A stretch of DNA of 64,000 nt from Streptomyces sp. WM6378 (GTDB lineage Bacteria; Actinomycetota; Actinomycetes; Streptomycetales; Streptomycetaceae). The stretch covers positions 1-64,000 of the forward strand of contig NZ_LGDD01000293.1 of NCBI RefSeq assembly GCF_001279695.1. The letters run 5' to 3'. Of the stretch, positions 41,481-51,148 are shown in pieces; within the stretch, counting starts at the first letter, position 1; every line of letters starts with the position of its first letter. A model generated the notes under the pieces. The model was not told the DNA's origin. It ran no database searches and worked only from the letters and a program-made list of their open reading frames with translations. A program made the position numbers and the translations under genes.

Positions 41481-42686
41481 CTACGGCAGCGCCAGCATCC
41501 GCTCCAGGGCCAGCTTCGCGAAGCTCTCGGTCTCCTTGTCGACCTGGATCTGGTTGATCAGCTTGCCCTCGGCGAGCGATTCCAGGGTCCACACCAGGTG
41601 GGGGAGGTCGATGCGGTTCATGGTCGAGCAGAAGCAGACCGTCTTGTCGAGGAAGACGATCTCCTTGTCCTCGGCGGCGAACCGGTTGGCCAGCCGCCGC
41701 ACCAGGTTCAGCTCGGTGCCGATCGCCCACTTCGAGCCGCGCGGGGCGGCCTCCAGGGCCTTGATGATGTACTCGGTCGAGCCGACGTAGTCCGCCGCGG
41801 CCACGACCTCGTGCTTGCACTCGGGGTGCACCAGGACGTTCACGCCCGGGATCCGCTCACGTACGTCGTTCACCGAGTCCAGCGAGAAGCGGCCGTGCAC
41901 CGAGCAGTGCCCGCGCCACAGGATCATCTTGGCGCCCCGCAGCTCCTCGACGGTGAGCCCGCCGTTCGGCTTGTGCGGGTTGTACAGCACGCAGTCGTCG
42001 AGGGACATGCCGAGCTCGCGCACCGCGGTGTTGCGGCCCAGGTGCTGGTCGGGCAGGAACAGAACCTTCTCTCCCTGCTCGAAGGCCCAGTTCAGGGCGC
42101 GCTCGGCGTTGGAGGAGGTGCAGATGGTGCCGCCGTGCTTGCCGGTGAACGCCTTGATGTCGGCCGAGGAGTTCATGTACGAGACGGGCACGACCTGCTC
42201 GGCTATGCCGGCCTCGGTCAGCACGTCCCAGCACTCGGCGACCTGCTCGGCGGTGGCCATGTCGGCCATCGAGCAGCCCGCGGCGAGGTCCGGCAGGACG
42301 ACCTTCTGGTCGTCACCGGTCAGGATGTCCGCGGACTCGGCCATGAAGTGCACACCGCAGAACACGATGTATTCGGCCTCGGGCTTCGCGGCGGCGTCCT
42401 TGGCCAGCTTGAACGAGTCGCCCGTCACATCGGCGAACTCGATGACCTCGTCGCGCTGGTAGTGGTGCCCGAGGATGAAGACCTTGTCCCCGAGCTTCGC
42501 CTTGGCCGCGCGGGCGCGTGCCACCAGGTCCGGGTCGGAGGGCGAAGGAAGGTCGCCGGGACATTCCACGCCCCGCTCGCTCTTGGGGTCGGCCTCGCGG
42601 CCGAGCAGGAGCAGCGCGAGCGGCGTCGGCTGGACGTCGAGCTCGACGCGGCCGGCGGTTTCCTGACGGGGCTGGGCGGTGGTCAC
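41481..42686 (-). CDS. nadA: Quinolinate synthase NadA
   Basis: The 401-residue enzyme condenses iminoaspartate with dihydroxyacetone phosphate to give quinolinate for NAD synthesis, using a [4Fe-4S] cluster. Motifs include LGHHYQRDEVIEFAD, a cluster cysteine in FCGVHFMAE, GTICTSSNAERAL, LPDQHLGRNTA, and the C-terminal TVCFCSTMNRI. The start is taken as the GTG at 42686, eight bases after AAAGGG; a GTG at 42695 is also possible. nadB and nadC are not adjacent in this window. It is divergent from the Fe-S carrier gene. Confidence 0.94.
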   Translation of the reverse strand: MTTAQPRQETAGRVELDVQPTPLALLLLGREADPKSERGVECPGDLPSPSDPDLVARARAAKAKLGDKVFILGHHYQRDEVIEFADVTGDSFKLAKDAAAKPEAEYIVFCGVHFMAESADILTGDDQKVVLPDLAAGCSMADMATAEQVAECWDVLTEAGIAEQVVPVSYMNSSADIKAFTGKHGGTICTSSNAERALNWAFEQGEKVLFLPDQHLGRNTAVRELGMSLDDCVLYNPHKPNGGLTVEELRGAKMILWRGHCSVHGRFSLDSVNDVRERIPGVNVLVHPECKHEVVAAADYVGSTEYIIKALEAAPRGSKWAIGTELNLVRRLANRFAAEDKEIVFLDKTVCFCSTMNRIDLPHLVWTLESLAEGKLINQIQVDKETESFAKLALERMLALP

Positions 42687-42992
42687 GTCACGCACCCTTT
42701 CTGTTTCCTGAGCAGTGCGGCGGAGCCGCTCCAGTGGCCCCGGTGCTTCCACCGAGGGGTTTTCGTCTAAATGACGCTATCTATCATAACTGCTTCACGT
42801 CACTTTGACGATGGCCATAGCGTCGATGTGACGCACCCGGCCCGCGCCCGCTCCCGTAGGAGTTGTCCACAGGCCTTTCCTCGCCCGCCACCTCGTGTGC
42901 GAGCATGAAAGGGAAGAACCCGGAATGAATCCGGGGCTCCGCCGGTTGCAACCGTCGGCAAGCAGTCTCCGTACAACCCGGGAGAGAAGCAG
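42687..42992. other. Divergent spacer between nadA and erpA-like gene
   Basis: The 306-bp gap is noticeably AT-richer around 42765-42800 than its surroundings, marking a promoter zone. On the minus strand TATGAT (42788-42783) is a near-consensus -10 for nadA, 97 bp from its start, but no good -35 precedes it. The plus-strand side ends in a GGGAGAGAAG ribosome-binding site. No small gene is evident. Confidence 0.5.
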
Positions 42993-43349
42993 ATGTCCGT
43001 ATCGGACGAGACCACCACCGTGAGCGACGGCATCCTCCTGTCCGACGCCGCCGCGGCCAAGGTCAAGGGCCTCCTTGAGCAGGAAGGCCGGGACGACCTG
43101 GCGCTGCGCGTCGCGGTTCAGCCGGGCGGCTGCTCCGGCCTGCGCTACCAGCTGTTCTTCGACGAGCGCTCGCTCGACGGCGATGTCGTCAAGGACTTCG
43201 ACGGCGTCAAGGTCGTCACCGACCGCATGAGCGCCCCGTACCTGGGCGGCGCCTCGATCGACTTCGTCGACACCATCGAGAAGCAGGGCTTCACGATCGA
43301 CAACCCGAACGCGACGGGTTCCTGCGCCTGCGGCGACTCCTTCAGCTAA
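42993..43349 (+). CDS. erpA: A-type iron-sulfur carrier protein (ErpA/HesB)
   Basis: The 118-residue protein carries the three cysteines of A-type carriers: C47 in PGGCSGLRY, and C111 and C113 in GSCACGDSF. It hands Fe-S clusters to target enzymes. GGGAGAG upstream of the ATG supports the start. Its place opposite nadA, whose product needs a [4Fe-4S] cluster, and near Rieske and other redox genes is suggestive. The cysteine desulfurase-TusA fusion is 3 kb away. A strong hairpin follows. Confidence 0.92.
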   Translation: MSVSDETTTVSDGILLSDAAAAKVKGLLEQEGRDDLALRVAVQPGGCSGLRYQLFFDERSLDGDVVKDFDGVKVVTDRMSAPYLGGASIDFVDTIEKQGFTIDNPNATGSCACGDSFS

Positions 43350-43366
43350 GCCTCGCGGCAGCCGAA

Positions 43367-43401
43367 AGGCGGGTGTCCCCGGTCACCGGGGGCACCCGCC
43401 T
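43367..43401. terminator. Hairpin downstream of erpA
   Basis: Arms at 43367-43382 and 43386-43401 (AGGCGGGTG..CCCCGG / CCGGGG..CACCCGCCT) pair over 16 bp with one T-G wobble and a 3-base loop. It stands between two convergent genes. Confidence 0.8.
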
Positions 43402-43425
43402 TCGCCATGTCCAAAAGCGTCGGCG

Positions 43426-44925
43426 CTACTTCTTCGGCAGCTCCTTGCCGGTGTCCGCGTCGAGCACCTTGCGGGCCCCGAGCGCCTCGTGCAGCTGCAC
43501 CGGGACCGTCTGCTGCTTGGCCAGCATGATGCACATCTTCTTCGGGTCCTTGACCTGCCCGGTCACCTTGACCCGCACGCCGTCGCCGCTCTCGTCGGCG
43601 GTCGCCGTGTACGTGCTGCACACCCCGCCCCAGAACGTCACGTTCAGGGTCCGCCCGTCCGGTGCGACGGCGTACGACTCAAGCGCCTGGCCGTGCGTGC
43701 CCGGCGCGGTGGCCGACCCCGAAGGCGGCGGCACGGGAGCGCCGGTCGGCGGCTTGGCGATGTACTGAGGTGCCACCGCCGGAGCCGTGATCGTGAACGG
43801 CTGACCGGCGTCCGGCTTCACCTGGAACAGCCACGACGGTACGAGGCTCGGCGTGCCGTCCACGAACTGCGCGGCGAGCCCGAAGGTGGCCCCGTCGATC
43901 GTCACGGTCGAGGGCGTGGGCTGCTTGCACGGCTGGATGTTGCCCTGCGGATCGCTGGGCAGCCGGCCCTTGGTCGGCTGGCCCTCCACCGGCACCGGCC
44001 CCGTGCAGTCCTTGGGCTTCGGCCGCTCGGTGACGTGGCTGTTGAGCTGCGCCAGCGTCTGGTCCGCGCTGATCACCGGATACGTGACGCCCTTGTCCGG
44101 CGTCTTCAACTGGCCGCTGCCGCCCACCACTTGACCGTCCGGGCCGACCTGGATGCCGGTCGTCCAGCCGTAGGTGGGAAGCCCGTCGACGACCGGGTCG
44201 GCGTTCACCACGCGGGCCGAGGCCAGGATCTCCTTGGCGTCCAGCTTGGCGTCGTCCTGGCCGAGCGCCTTGAGGACCGGCGCCGCGGCCGCCTTCGCTG
44301 CCTGCTCGCTCACCGGGCTGCCGGAGCCCGCGCCGCCGCCGTTGCCCGCACCGCCTCCGGTGTCGGCGCCCGTCGTGTGCATCGGACACATCTTGCCCTT
44401 GGGGCAGTTGTCCGAGCCGCCGGCTCCGTACCGCGCGAACGTCCATGTGCCCGGCGCCTTCTGACTGACCATCAGGACCGGGCCCGAGCCGTCCTTCGTC
44501 ACGCCCGCCTTCCAGCTGTCGCCTTCGAGGCGCACCGCCCCGTCGACCCCCAGCGCCCGGGCGAGCCGGGTCACATCGGCCTCGCTCACCGTGCCTCGCG
44601 GCTGGTGGACGGACGCCTTGCCGGGGCCGTCGGGCAGCTTGACCGACGCCCGGTAGACCACCCCGTTGGGGTCCGGCTCACCGGGTGCGATCCCGTTGCC
44701 GCCGTCACTGCCGCCGGCGCCCCCGCCCGGGGTGCTGTCGAGTGCGAGCGGCGGAGGCGCTCCGTTCCCGCCGGGCGTACTGCCACCGCCCGAGGACGCC
44801 GTCGAGGCCCAGTACGCCCCACCGCCACCCGCGGCCAGTACGGCCACGGCGGCCGCGGCGAGGATCAAGGGAGATCGTCGCGAACGCCGCTGTTCGGGCT
44901 CGTCCTGCGTGTGCTCGCTGCTCAC
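43426..44925 (-). CDS. Membrane-anchored protein of unknown function
   Basis: The 499-residue protein has a short cytoplasmic N-terminus (MSSEHTQDEPEQRRSRRSP), one membrane helix at about 19-41, a Gly/Ser/Pro-rich linker and a large external domain. The external part contains a Cys pair (DNCPKGKMCPMH), another pair (DCTG, QPCKQP) and late cysteines (GGVCS, KMCIM), suggesting disulfides. A helix-anchored outside domain after a basic tail recalls anti-sigma-factor-like or lipoprotein-regulator proteins of Streptomyces, but I recognise no specific family. The GTG at 44925 follows GGAG. Confidence 0.8.
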   Translation of the reverse strand: MSSEHTQDEPEQRRSRRSPLILAAAAVAVLAAGGGGAYWASTASSGGGSTPGGNGAPPPLALDSTPGGGAGGSDGGNGIAPGEPDPNGVVYRASVKLPDGPGKASVHQPRGTVSEADVTRLARALGVDGAVRLEGDSWKAGVTKDGSGPVLMVSQKAPGTWTFARYGAGGSDNCPKGKMCPMHTTGADTGGGAGNGGGAGSGSPVSEQAAKAAAAPVLKALGQDDAKLDAKEILASARVVNADPVVDGLPTYGWTTGIQVGPDGQVVGGSGQLKTPDKGVTYPVISADQTLAQLNSHVTERPKPKDCTGPVPVEGQPTKGRLPSDPQGNIQPCKQPTPSTVTIDGATFGLAAQFVDGTPSLVPSWLFQVKPDAGQPFTITAPAVAPQYIAKPPTGAPVPPPSGSATAPGTHGQALESYAVAPDGRTLNVTFWGGVCSTYTATADESGDGVRVKVTGQVKDPKKMCIMLAKQQTVPVQLHEALGARKVLDADTGKELPKK

Positions 44926-45040
44926 CAGATCGCTCCTGTCCAGTCGTATCCCGCATCCCCTTTACGAGGGACGGCGATTGGACGGAGCGGGGGAGCGCAC
45001 GGTTCCATCCCGTGCGCCGCACCCGTGCGATCAGGCCGTT

Positions 45041-45268
45041 TCAGTCCCCGTATTCGGACATGTCCGCGATCAGCCGTACCGAAGACGGCGGGATCGTCAC
45101 ACCGTGGATCCGGGACGGCGGCACCGGCGCGGGAGCGTTCCGCGCGGGCACCACCCAGTGCGGAGCCATCCGCGCACAGTCCCCGCGCAGCTCCTCCAGA
45201 CCAGGAAGATCGGCCGCCACCCCGTGCCCGCTGCTCAACTTGGTTTCCATGCTTCGCACCGTACGCAT
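45041..45268 (-). CDS. Small hypothetical protein
   Basis: An open frame of 75 codons (69 if the ATG at 45250 is used) has Streptomyces-like third-position GC bias and an ordered end (PSRIHGVTIPPSSVRLIADM). No strong ribosome-binding site precedes either ATG. It lies between the membrane-anchored protein and the divergent kinase gene, and the spacer would otherwise be over 450 bp. No motif is recognised. It may be a true small gene or chance. Confidence 0.45.
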   Translation of the reverse strand: MRTVRSMETKLSSGHGVAADLPGLEELRGDCARMAPHWVVPARNAPAPVPPSRIHGVTIPPSSVRLIADMSEYGD

Positions 45269-45392
45269 CGGGAAGCGTGCGCAGAAAGACCTACTATTGG
45301 GTAGTTTCCGCCGGTCGGCCCAGTGGGGCCGACCCGGTAGCGTGAACCGTCAACGCCCGCCCCTCCGCATTCTCATCAGGAGCGCCCCCGCC

Positions 45393-46367
45393 GTGCGTAT
45401 CGCAGTCACCGGCTCCATCGCCACCGACCACCTCATGACCTTCCCCGGCCGATTCGCCGACCAGCTGGTCGCCGACCAGCTGCACACGGTCTCCCTCTCC
45501 TTCCTGGTCGACAACCTCGACGTACGCCGTGGCGGTGTCGGTCCGAACATCTGCTTCGGCATGGGCCAGCTCGGCGGCCGGCCGATCCTGGTCGGCGCGG
45601 CCGGATCCGACTTCGACGAGTACCGCGCCTGGCTCGACCGGCACGGCGTCGACACCGGCTCGGTGCGGATCTCCGAGGTCCTGCACACCGCCCGCTTCGT
45701 GTGCACCACCGACGCCGACCACAACCAGATCGGCTCCTTCTACACGGGCGCGATGAGCGAGGCCCGCCAGATCGAGCTGAAGGCCGTCGCCGACCGCGTG
45801 GGCGGCCTCGACCTCGTCCTGATCGGCGCGGACGACCCCGAGGCGATGCTGCGCCACACCGAGGAGTGCAAGGCGCGGGGTATCCCCTTCGCCGCCGACT
45901 TCTCGCAGCAGATCGCCCGCATGTCCGGCGACGACATCCGCACCCTGCTCGAAGGCGCCACCTACCTCTTCTCCAACGAGTACGAGAAGGGGCTCATCGA
46001 GAACAAGACCGGCTGGAGCGACGAGGAGATCCTCGCCAAGGTCGGCTACCGGGTCACCACGCTCGGCTCGCGCGGCGTGCGCATCGACAAGGTCGGCGCC
46101 GAGCCGATCGTCGTCGGCGTCCCGGAGGAGGAGGCCAAGGTCGACCCGACGGGCGTGGGCGACGCCTTCCGCGCCGGGTTCCTGACCGGCCTGTCCTGGG
46201 GCGTCGGGCACGAGCGGGCCGCCCAGCTCGGCTGCATGCTGGCCACCCTGGTCATCGAGACCCTCGGCACCCAGGAGTACACCCTGCGCCGGGCCCACTT
46301 CATGGACCGCTTCACCAAGGCGTACGGCGACGAGGCCGCCGCCGAGGTGCGGGCCCACCTCCAGTAG
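45393..46367 (+). CDS. PfkB-family carbohydrate/adenosine kinase (AdoK-like)
   Basis: The 324-residue ribokinase-fold protein has the N-terminal GGVGPNICFGMGQLGG substrate loop and the C-terminal catalytic DPTGVGDAFRAGF, where the aspartate is the base. It resembles the actinobacterial adenosine kinase AdoK/CbhK, which in mycobacteria is also encoded near ctaC; that synteny is from memory. Alternative substrates are other nucleosides or sugars. The GTG at 45393 follows AGGAG at about ten bases. It ends 3 bp from the convergent cysteine desulfurase gene, with no hairpin between. Confidence 0.83.
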   Translation: MRIAVTGSIATDHLMTFPGRFADQLVADQLHTVSLSFLVDNLDVRRGGVGPNICFGMGQLGGRPILVGAAGSDFDEYRAWLDRHGVDTGSVRISEVLHTARFVCTTDADHNQIGSFYTGAMSEARQIELKAVADRVGGLDLVLIGADDPEAMLRHTEECKARGIPFAADFSQQIARMSGDDIRTLLEGATYLFSNEYEKGLIENKTGWSDEEILAKVGYRVTTLGSRGVRIDKVGAEPIVVGVPEEEAKVDPTGVGDAFRAGFLTGLSWGVGHERAAQLGCMLATLVIETLGTQEYTLRRAHFMDRFTKAYGDEAAAEVRAHLQ

Positions 46368-46370
46368 GAC

Positions 46371-47750
46371 TCAGCTGACGCGGCGCACCCGGTAGGCGGT
46401 TCCGCCCTCTGCCGGGTGCTCGCCCAGGTACTCCTGGCCCCGCATCTCGCACCACGCCGGGATGTCGAGGCGGGCCGCCTCGTCGTCGGCGAGCACCGTC
46501 ACGACACCGCCCACGGGCACGTTCCCGATCGCCTTCGCGAGTTCGATGACCGGGATCGGGCAGAGCCGGCCGAGCGAGTCCACCACGAACTCCTCGGCGT
46601 CGGCGGGCCCGGCCGTCGCGACCGGCGCCCCGAGCTTCGTCCGCACCGACGCGACCACCCCCGGCAGCACGTCGAGGAACCGGTCGACTTCCTCCGCCGC
46701 AGTGCCGAGCGGCAGCGACACCCGGACGTTTCCCTCGCTCAGCACCCCCATGGCGCGCAGCACATGGCTGGGCGTCAGGGTGCTGCTCGTGCAGGACGAA
46801 CCGGAAGAAACGGAGAATTCCGCCCGGTCGAGCTCGTGCAGCAGGGTCTCTCCGTCGACATAGAGACAGGAGAAGGTGACCAGATGCGGCAGCCGCCGCA
46901 CCGGATCGCCGACCACCTCGACATCCGGCACCAGCTCCACGACCCGGGTGCGGATCCGCTCCACCAGGCCCCGCAGGCGTGCCGATTCGGCCTCGGCCTC
47001 CGCCCGTACGGCCCGCAACGAAGCGGCCGCCGCCACGATCGCCGGGATGTTCTCGAAGCCGGCCGCGCGCCCCGACTCCCGCTCGTCGGCGGGCCCTTGA
47101 GGCGCGAACCGGACGCCCTTGCGCACCGCGAGCAGCCCGACTCCTGCCGGGCCGCCCCATTTGTGGGCACTCGCCGCGAGGATCGACCAGGCACCCTCGA
47201 CCGGCCCCCAGGCCAGCGACTGGGCCGCGTCCACGAGCAGCGGCACGCCCGCCGCCCGGCACGCCTCGGCCACCTCGGCCACCGGCTGGAGGGTGCCCAC
47301 CTCGTGGTTGGCGGACTGGAGGCAGGCGAGCGCGGTGTGGGGCCGCAGGGCCGCGGCGTACGCGTCGGGGGAGACCCGGCCCGTACGGTCCACCGCGACC
47401 TCCGTCACCGCACCGCCGTCCGCCTCGTGGGAGGCGGCCGAATGGAGGACGGAGGAGTGCTCGACCGCGGACACCGCCAGATGCCGCCCGACACGCCGAC
47501 GCCCGGACAAGGATCCGTAAATTCCGGAGTGCACCGCACGCGTCCCCGAACTGGTGAAGCTGAGCTCGTCCGGGCGGCAGCCGACGGCCTCCGCGGCGGC
47601 CTCCCGCGCCGCGTCCAGGAGCAGCCGGGCGCGCCTGCCCTCCCGGTAGAGCCGGGCCGGATCGGCCCACCCCTCGTCCAAGGAGGCTTGCAGGGCCTGG
47701 CGGGCGACGGGGTGCAGGGGGGCCGAGGAGGCCGCGTCGAAGTAGGGCAC
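46371..47750 (-). CDS. Cysteine desulfurase fused to a TusA-like sulfur carrier
   Basis: The 459-residue protein is a two-domain fusion. Residues 1-375 are a class V PLP cysteine desulfurase: FTSSGTRAVHSGI, SANHEVGTLQPV, the PLP lysine in SAHKWGGP, and the persulfide cysteine in SGSSCTSS. Residues 385-455 are a TusA domain (VDSLGRLCPIPVIELAKAIG) with the sulfur-accepting C397 of the CPxP motif. The fusion would pass sulfur directly from cysteine to the carrier cysteine, for tRNA thiolation or cofactor synthesis. The start is the GTG at 47750 with no obvious ribosome-binding site. It is divergent from ctaC. Confidence 0.9.
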   Translation of the reverse strand: MPYFDAASSAPLHPVARQALQASLDEGWADPARLYREGRRARLLLDAAREAAAEAVGCRPDELSFTSSGTRAVHSGIYGSLSGRRRVGRHLAVSAVEHSSVLHSAASHEADGGAVTEVAVDRTGRVSPDAYAAALRPHTALACLQSANHEVGTLQPVAEVAEACRAAGVPLLVDAAQSLAWGPVEGAWSILAASAHKWGGPAGVGLLAVRKGVRFAPQGPADERESGRAAGFENIPAIVAAAASLRAVRAEAEAESARLRGLVERIRTRVVELVPDVEVVGDPVRRLPHLVTFSCLYVDGETLLHELDRAEFSVSSGSSCTSSTLTPSHVLRAMGVLSEGNVRVSLPLGTAAEEVDRFLDVLPGVVASVRTKLGAPVATAGPADAEEFVVDSLGRLCPIPVIELAKAIGNVPVGGVVTVLADDEAARLDIPAWCEMRGQEYLGEHPAEGGTAYRVRRVS

Positions 47751-48023
47751 CCGGCCACGCTAACCCCGGCCCGGCGCGCGGGCCGCGGGGGACGGGGCGA
47801 GGGGTCGTCAGATGGCGCCCGGAGGCCGGGATTCCACCGTGGCTCCACCCCTTCGGGGACTCGGACGGCGCGTTGGGCACCCTCCCCGCGCGACCCCAAA
47901 TAGCGTCCAGTAGGGTTTGGTCCGCATAAACATCCAAACCCCTGCCCGTGTGCCAGGGCGGCGACCGACCAGCGAGACGGCCGTAGCCGACCACCGCGGG
48001 CGAGACTCTCGGGAAGGCGCTAC
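47751..48023. other. Divergent spacer upstream of ctaC
   Basis: The 273-bp spacer carries the ctaC promoter. TAGGGT (47911-47916) is a reasonable -10, but no clear -35 was found. It overlaps the left arm of an 8-bp inverted repeat (47913-47941). No small gene is evident. Confidence 0.45.
47913..47941 (+). promoter_or_regulatory. Inverted repeat upstream of the cytochrome oxidase operon
   Basis: GGGTTTGG (47913-47920) and CCAAACCC (47934-47941) are perfect 8-bp arms around a 13-bp AT-rich centre, 83 bp before the ctaC start. It overlaps a possible -10 (TAGGGT). It could be an operator for redox control of the oxidase or a hairpin in the leader RNA. Confidence 0.45.
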
Positions 48024-48989
48024 GTGAGTCCCAACGGCTCCGACCGCTCGTCGCGGCGCCCGATGCGGCGGAAGCTGCCGCAGGTGCTGACTGCGGGCCT
48101 GGTCCTGGCGACAGCATCCGGTTGCTCGTACAACTGGAAAGACTTCCCTCGACTTGGTATGCCCACTCCGGTGACGGACGAGGCTCCCAGGATCCTGTCC
48201 CTCTGGCAGGGCTCGTGGGCGGCTGCGCTCGCCACGGGCGTGCTGGTCTGGGGCCTGATCCTGTGGAGCGTCATCTTCCACCGGCGCAGCCGCACCAAGG
48301 TCGAGGTACCCCCGCAGACCCGGTACAACATGCCCATCGAGGCGCTGTACACCGTGGTTCCGCTGATCATCGTCTCCGTGCTCTTCTACTTCACGGCACG
48401 CGACGAGACGAAGCTCCTGACTCTGTCCCCGAAGCCCGCCCACACGGTCAACGTGGTCGGCTATCAGTGGAGCTGGGGCTTCAACTACGTCGAGGACGTG
48501 CCCGGTGTTAAGGGCGACGCCAAGACGGACAAGAACCTGGCAGCGATCCCGGACCGGTTCAAGAAGGACTTCCCCGCGAACGCGGGCGGTGTCTACGACG
48601 TCGGCATCCCCGGCACCCGTAACCCGCAGACCGGAAACCCGGGCCCGACCCTGTGGCTGCCGAAGGGCGAGAAGGTCCGCTTCGTGCTGACTTCGCGCGA
48701 CGTCATCCACTCCTTCTGGATCGTGCCGTTCCTGATGAAGCAGGACGTCATCCCGGGGCACACCAACTCGTTCGAGGTCACGCCGAACCAGGAAGGCACC
48801 TTCCTGGGCAAGTGCGCCGAACTCTGCGGCGTCGACCACTCGCGCATGCTCTTCAACGTGAAGGTCGTCTCCCCGGAGCGCTACCAGCAGCACCTCAAGG
48901 AGCTGGCGGCGAAGGGCCAGTCCGGCTACGTGCCGGCGGGCATCGCCCAGACCGACCCCGCCAAGAACGCGGAGACGAACAAACTGTGA
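48024..48989 (+). CDS. ctaC: Cytochrome c oxidase subunit II (aa3 type)
   Basis: The 321-residue lipoprotein (lipobox ending TASGC) has two membrane helices (about 62-85 and 108-128) and an external CuA domain. The CuA ligands are visible in [12 protein letters not shown] (C264, C268, H272, M275), with an earlier histidine in [17 protein letters not shown] is the aromatic electron-entry region. It takes electrons from the bc1 complex and passes them to subunit I. GGGAAGG precedes the GTG at 48024. The stop overlaps the ctaD start by four bases. Confidence 0.95.
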   Translation: MSPNGSDRSSRRPMRRKLPQVLTAGLVLATASGCSYNWKDFPRLGMPTPVTDEAPRILSLWQGSWAAALATGVLVWGLILWSVIFHRRSRTKVEVPPQTRYNMPIEALYTVVPLIIVSVLFYFTARDETKLLTLSPKPAHTVNVVGYQWSWGFNYVEDVPGVKGDAKTDKNLAAIPDRFKKDFPANAGGVYDVGIPGTRNPQTGNPGPTLWLPKGEKVRFVLTSRDVIHSFWIVPFLMKQDVIPGHTNSFEVTPNQEGTFLGKCAELCGVDHSRMLFNVKVVSPERYQQHLKELAAKGQSGYVPAGIAQTDPAKNAETNKL

Positions 48990-50728
48990 GCATCCTCAAC
49001 GAATCTCAGGGTGCCGCGGCAGCAGACGACTCGTACGAGAACGAGCTGCCGGTCCGGCGCAAGCAGCCGGGAAACGTCGTCATCAAGTGGTTGACCACCA
49101 CTGATCACAAGACGATCGGCACGATGTACCTGGTCACGTCGTTCGCGTTCTTCTGCATCGGCGGGATCATGGCGCTCTTCATGCGCGCCGAACTCGCCCG
49201 CCCCGGCACGCAGATCATGTCGAACGAGCAGTTCAACCAGGCGTTCACGATGCACGGCACGATCATGCTGCTGATGTTCGCGACGCCGCTGTTCGCCGGA
49301 TTCGCGAACTGGATCATGCCGCTGCAGATCGGCGCGCCCGACGTGGCGTTCCCGCGGCTGAACATGTTCGCCTACTGGCTCTACCTGTTCGGCTCGACCA
49401 TCGCGGTCGGTGGCTTCCTCACCCCGCAGGGCGCGGCCGACTTCGGCTGGTTCGCCTACTCCCCGCTGTCGGACGCGGTCCGCTCGCCGGGCGTCGGCGC
49501 CGACATGTGGATCATGGGTCTGGCCTTCTCCGGCTTCGGCACGATCCTCGGCTCGGTCAACTTCATCACCACGATCATCTGCATGCGCGCTCCCGGCATG
49601 ACGATGTTCCGTATGCCGATCTTCGTGTGGAACGTCCTGCTGACCGGTGTGCTGGTCCTGCTGGCCTTCCCGGTCCTCGCGGCCGCGCTGTTCGCCCTGG
49701 AGGCGGACCGCAAGTTCGGTGCGCATGTCTTCGACGCCAGTAATGGCGGCGCGATTCTCTGGCAACACCTCTTCTGGTTCTTCGGCCATCCAGAGGTGTA
49801 CATCATCGCGTTGCCATTCTTCGGAATCATTTCCGAAGTGATCCCGGTGTTCAGTCGAAAGCCGATGTTCGGCTACAGCGGACTGATCGGCGCCACCATC
49901 GCGATCGCGGGTCTGTCCGTGACCGTGTGGGCGCACCACATGTACGTCACCGGTGGCGTGCTCCTGCCGTTCTTCTCCTTCATGACGTTCCTCATCGCCG
50001 TGCCGACGGGCGTGAAGTTCTTCAACTGGATCGGCACGATGTGGAAGGGCTCACTGTCCTTCGAGACACCCATGCTGTGGGCGATCGGCTTCCTGATCAC
50101 CTTCACCTTCGGCGGTCTGACCGGCGTCATCCTGGCCTCGCCGCCGATGGACTTCCACGTCTCCGACTCGTACTTCGTCGTCGCGCACTTCCACTACGTC
50201 ATCTTCGGCACCGTGGTCTTCGCGATGTTCTCCGGATTCCACTTCTGGTGGCCGAAGTTCACCGGAAAGATGCTGGACGAGCGGCTCGGCAAGATCACCT
50301 TCTGGACGCTGTTCGTGGGCTTCCACGGCACGTTCCTCGTCCAGCACTGGCTGGGTGTCGAGGGCATGCCGCGTCGTTACGCCGACTACCTGGCGGCCGA
50401 CGGCTTCACCACCCTGAACACGATCTCGACGATCTCCTCGTTCCTGCTCGGTCTGTCGATCCTGCCGTTCTTCTACAACGTCTGGAAGACCGCCAAGTAC
50501 GGCAAGAAGATCGAGGTCGACGACCCGTGGGGCTACGGCCGTTCGCTGGAGTGGGCGACCTCCTGCCCGCCGCCGCGGCACAACTTCCTCACGATGCCGC
50601 GCATTCGCTCCGAATCGCCGGCGTTCGACCTCCACCACCCCGAGATCGCGGCTCTCGACCAGCTCGAGAACCACGGCGACGTCCACGGTGACCACATGCT
50701 CACCGGTGGCAAGGAGGCCGGGAAGTGA
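48986..50728 (+). CDS. ctaD: Cytochrome c oxidase subunit I
   Basis: The 580-residue catalytic subunit has twelve membrane helices and all cofactor ligands: a heme a histidine in FTMHGTIM, the CuB histidine and cross-linked tyrosine in HPEVYI, the HH pair in VWAHHMYV, and the heme a3/a histidines in HFHYV. It reduces oxygen to water and pumps protons. The GTG at 48986 overlaps the ctaC stop (GTGA), and the C-terminus overlaps the ctaF start, so the three are coupled. Confidence 0.96.
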   Translation: MSILNESQGAAAADDSYENELPVRRKQPGNVVIKWLTTTDHKTIGTMYLVTSFAFFCIGGIMALFMRAELARPGTQIMSNEQFNQAFTMHGTIMLLMFATPLFAGFANWIMPLQIGAPDVAFPRLNMFAYWLYLFGSTIAVGGFLTPQGAADFGWFAYSPLSDAVRSPGVGADMWIMGLAFSGFGTILGSVNFITTIICMRAPGMTMFRMPIFVWNVLLTGVLVLLAFPVLAAALFALEADRKFGAHVFDASNGGAILWQHLFWFFGHPEVYIIALPFFGIISEVIPVFSRKPMFGYSGLIGATIAIAGLSVTVWAHHMYVTGGVLLPFFSFMTFLIAVPTGVKFFNWIGTMWKGSLSFETPMLWAIGFLITFTFGGLTGVILASPPMDFHVSDSYFVVAHFHYVIFGTVVFAMFSGFHFWWPKFTGKMLDERLGKITFWTLFVGFHGTFLVQHWLGVEGMPRRYADYLAADGFTTLNTISTISSFLLGLSILPFFYNVWKTAKYGKKIEVDDPWGYGRSLEWATSCPPPRHNFLTMPRIRSESPAFDLHHPEIAALDQLENHGDVHGDHMLTGGKEAGK

Positions 50729-51123
50729 AGATCCAGGGCAAGATGTTCCTGTGGCTGTCCGCCTTCATCCTGATCATGGCCGTCGTGTACGGCGTGTGGT
50801 CGAAGGAAGCGGCCGGAACCACCGCGCTCGTCATGGCCTTCGGCCTGAGCGTCATGATCGGCTTCTACCTGGCCTTCACGGCCCGGCGGGTCGACGTGGG
50901 CGCCCAGGACGACATGGAGGCCGATGTCGCGGACGACGCCGGTGAGGTCGGCTTCTTCTCGCCGCACTCCTGGCAGCCGCTCTCGCTCGGCATCGGCGGC
51001 GCCCTGGCCTTCCTCGCGATCGCCATGGGCTGGTGGCTGCTGTACTTCTCGGCTCCGCTGATCCTGGTCGGTCTCTACGGCTGGGTGTTCGAGTACTACC
51101 GCGGCGAGAACCAGAACCAGTAG
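50725..51123 (+). CDS. ctaF: Cytochrome c oxidase subunit IV, actinobacterial type
   Basis: The 132-residue membrane protein has four hydrophobic helices ([71 protein letters not shown]). It is the actinobacteria-specific subunit IV of the aa3 oxidase. The GTG at 50725 overlaps the ctaD stop and has AAGGAGG upstream. It ends the ctaCDF unit; a strong hairpin begins 26 bp after its stop. Confidence 0.93.
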   Translation: MKIQGKMFLWLSAFILIMAVVYGVWSKEAAGTTALVMAFGLSVMIGFYLAFTARRVDVGAQDDMEADVADDAGEVGFFSPHSWQPLSLGIGGALAFLAIAMGWWLLYFSAPLILVGLYGWVFEYYRGENQNQ

Positions 51124-51148
51124 TTCCGCGCCCGCCGCACCGCGCCAT

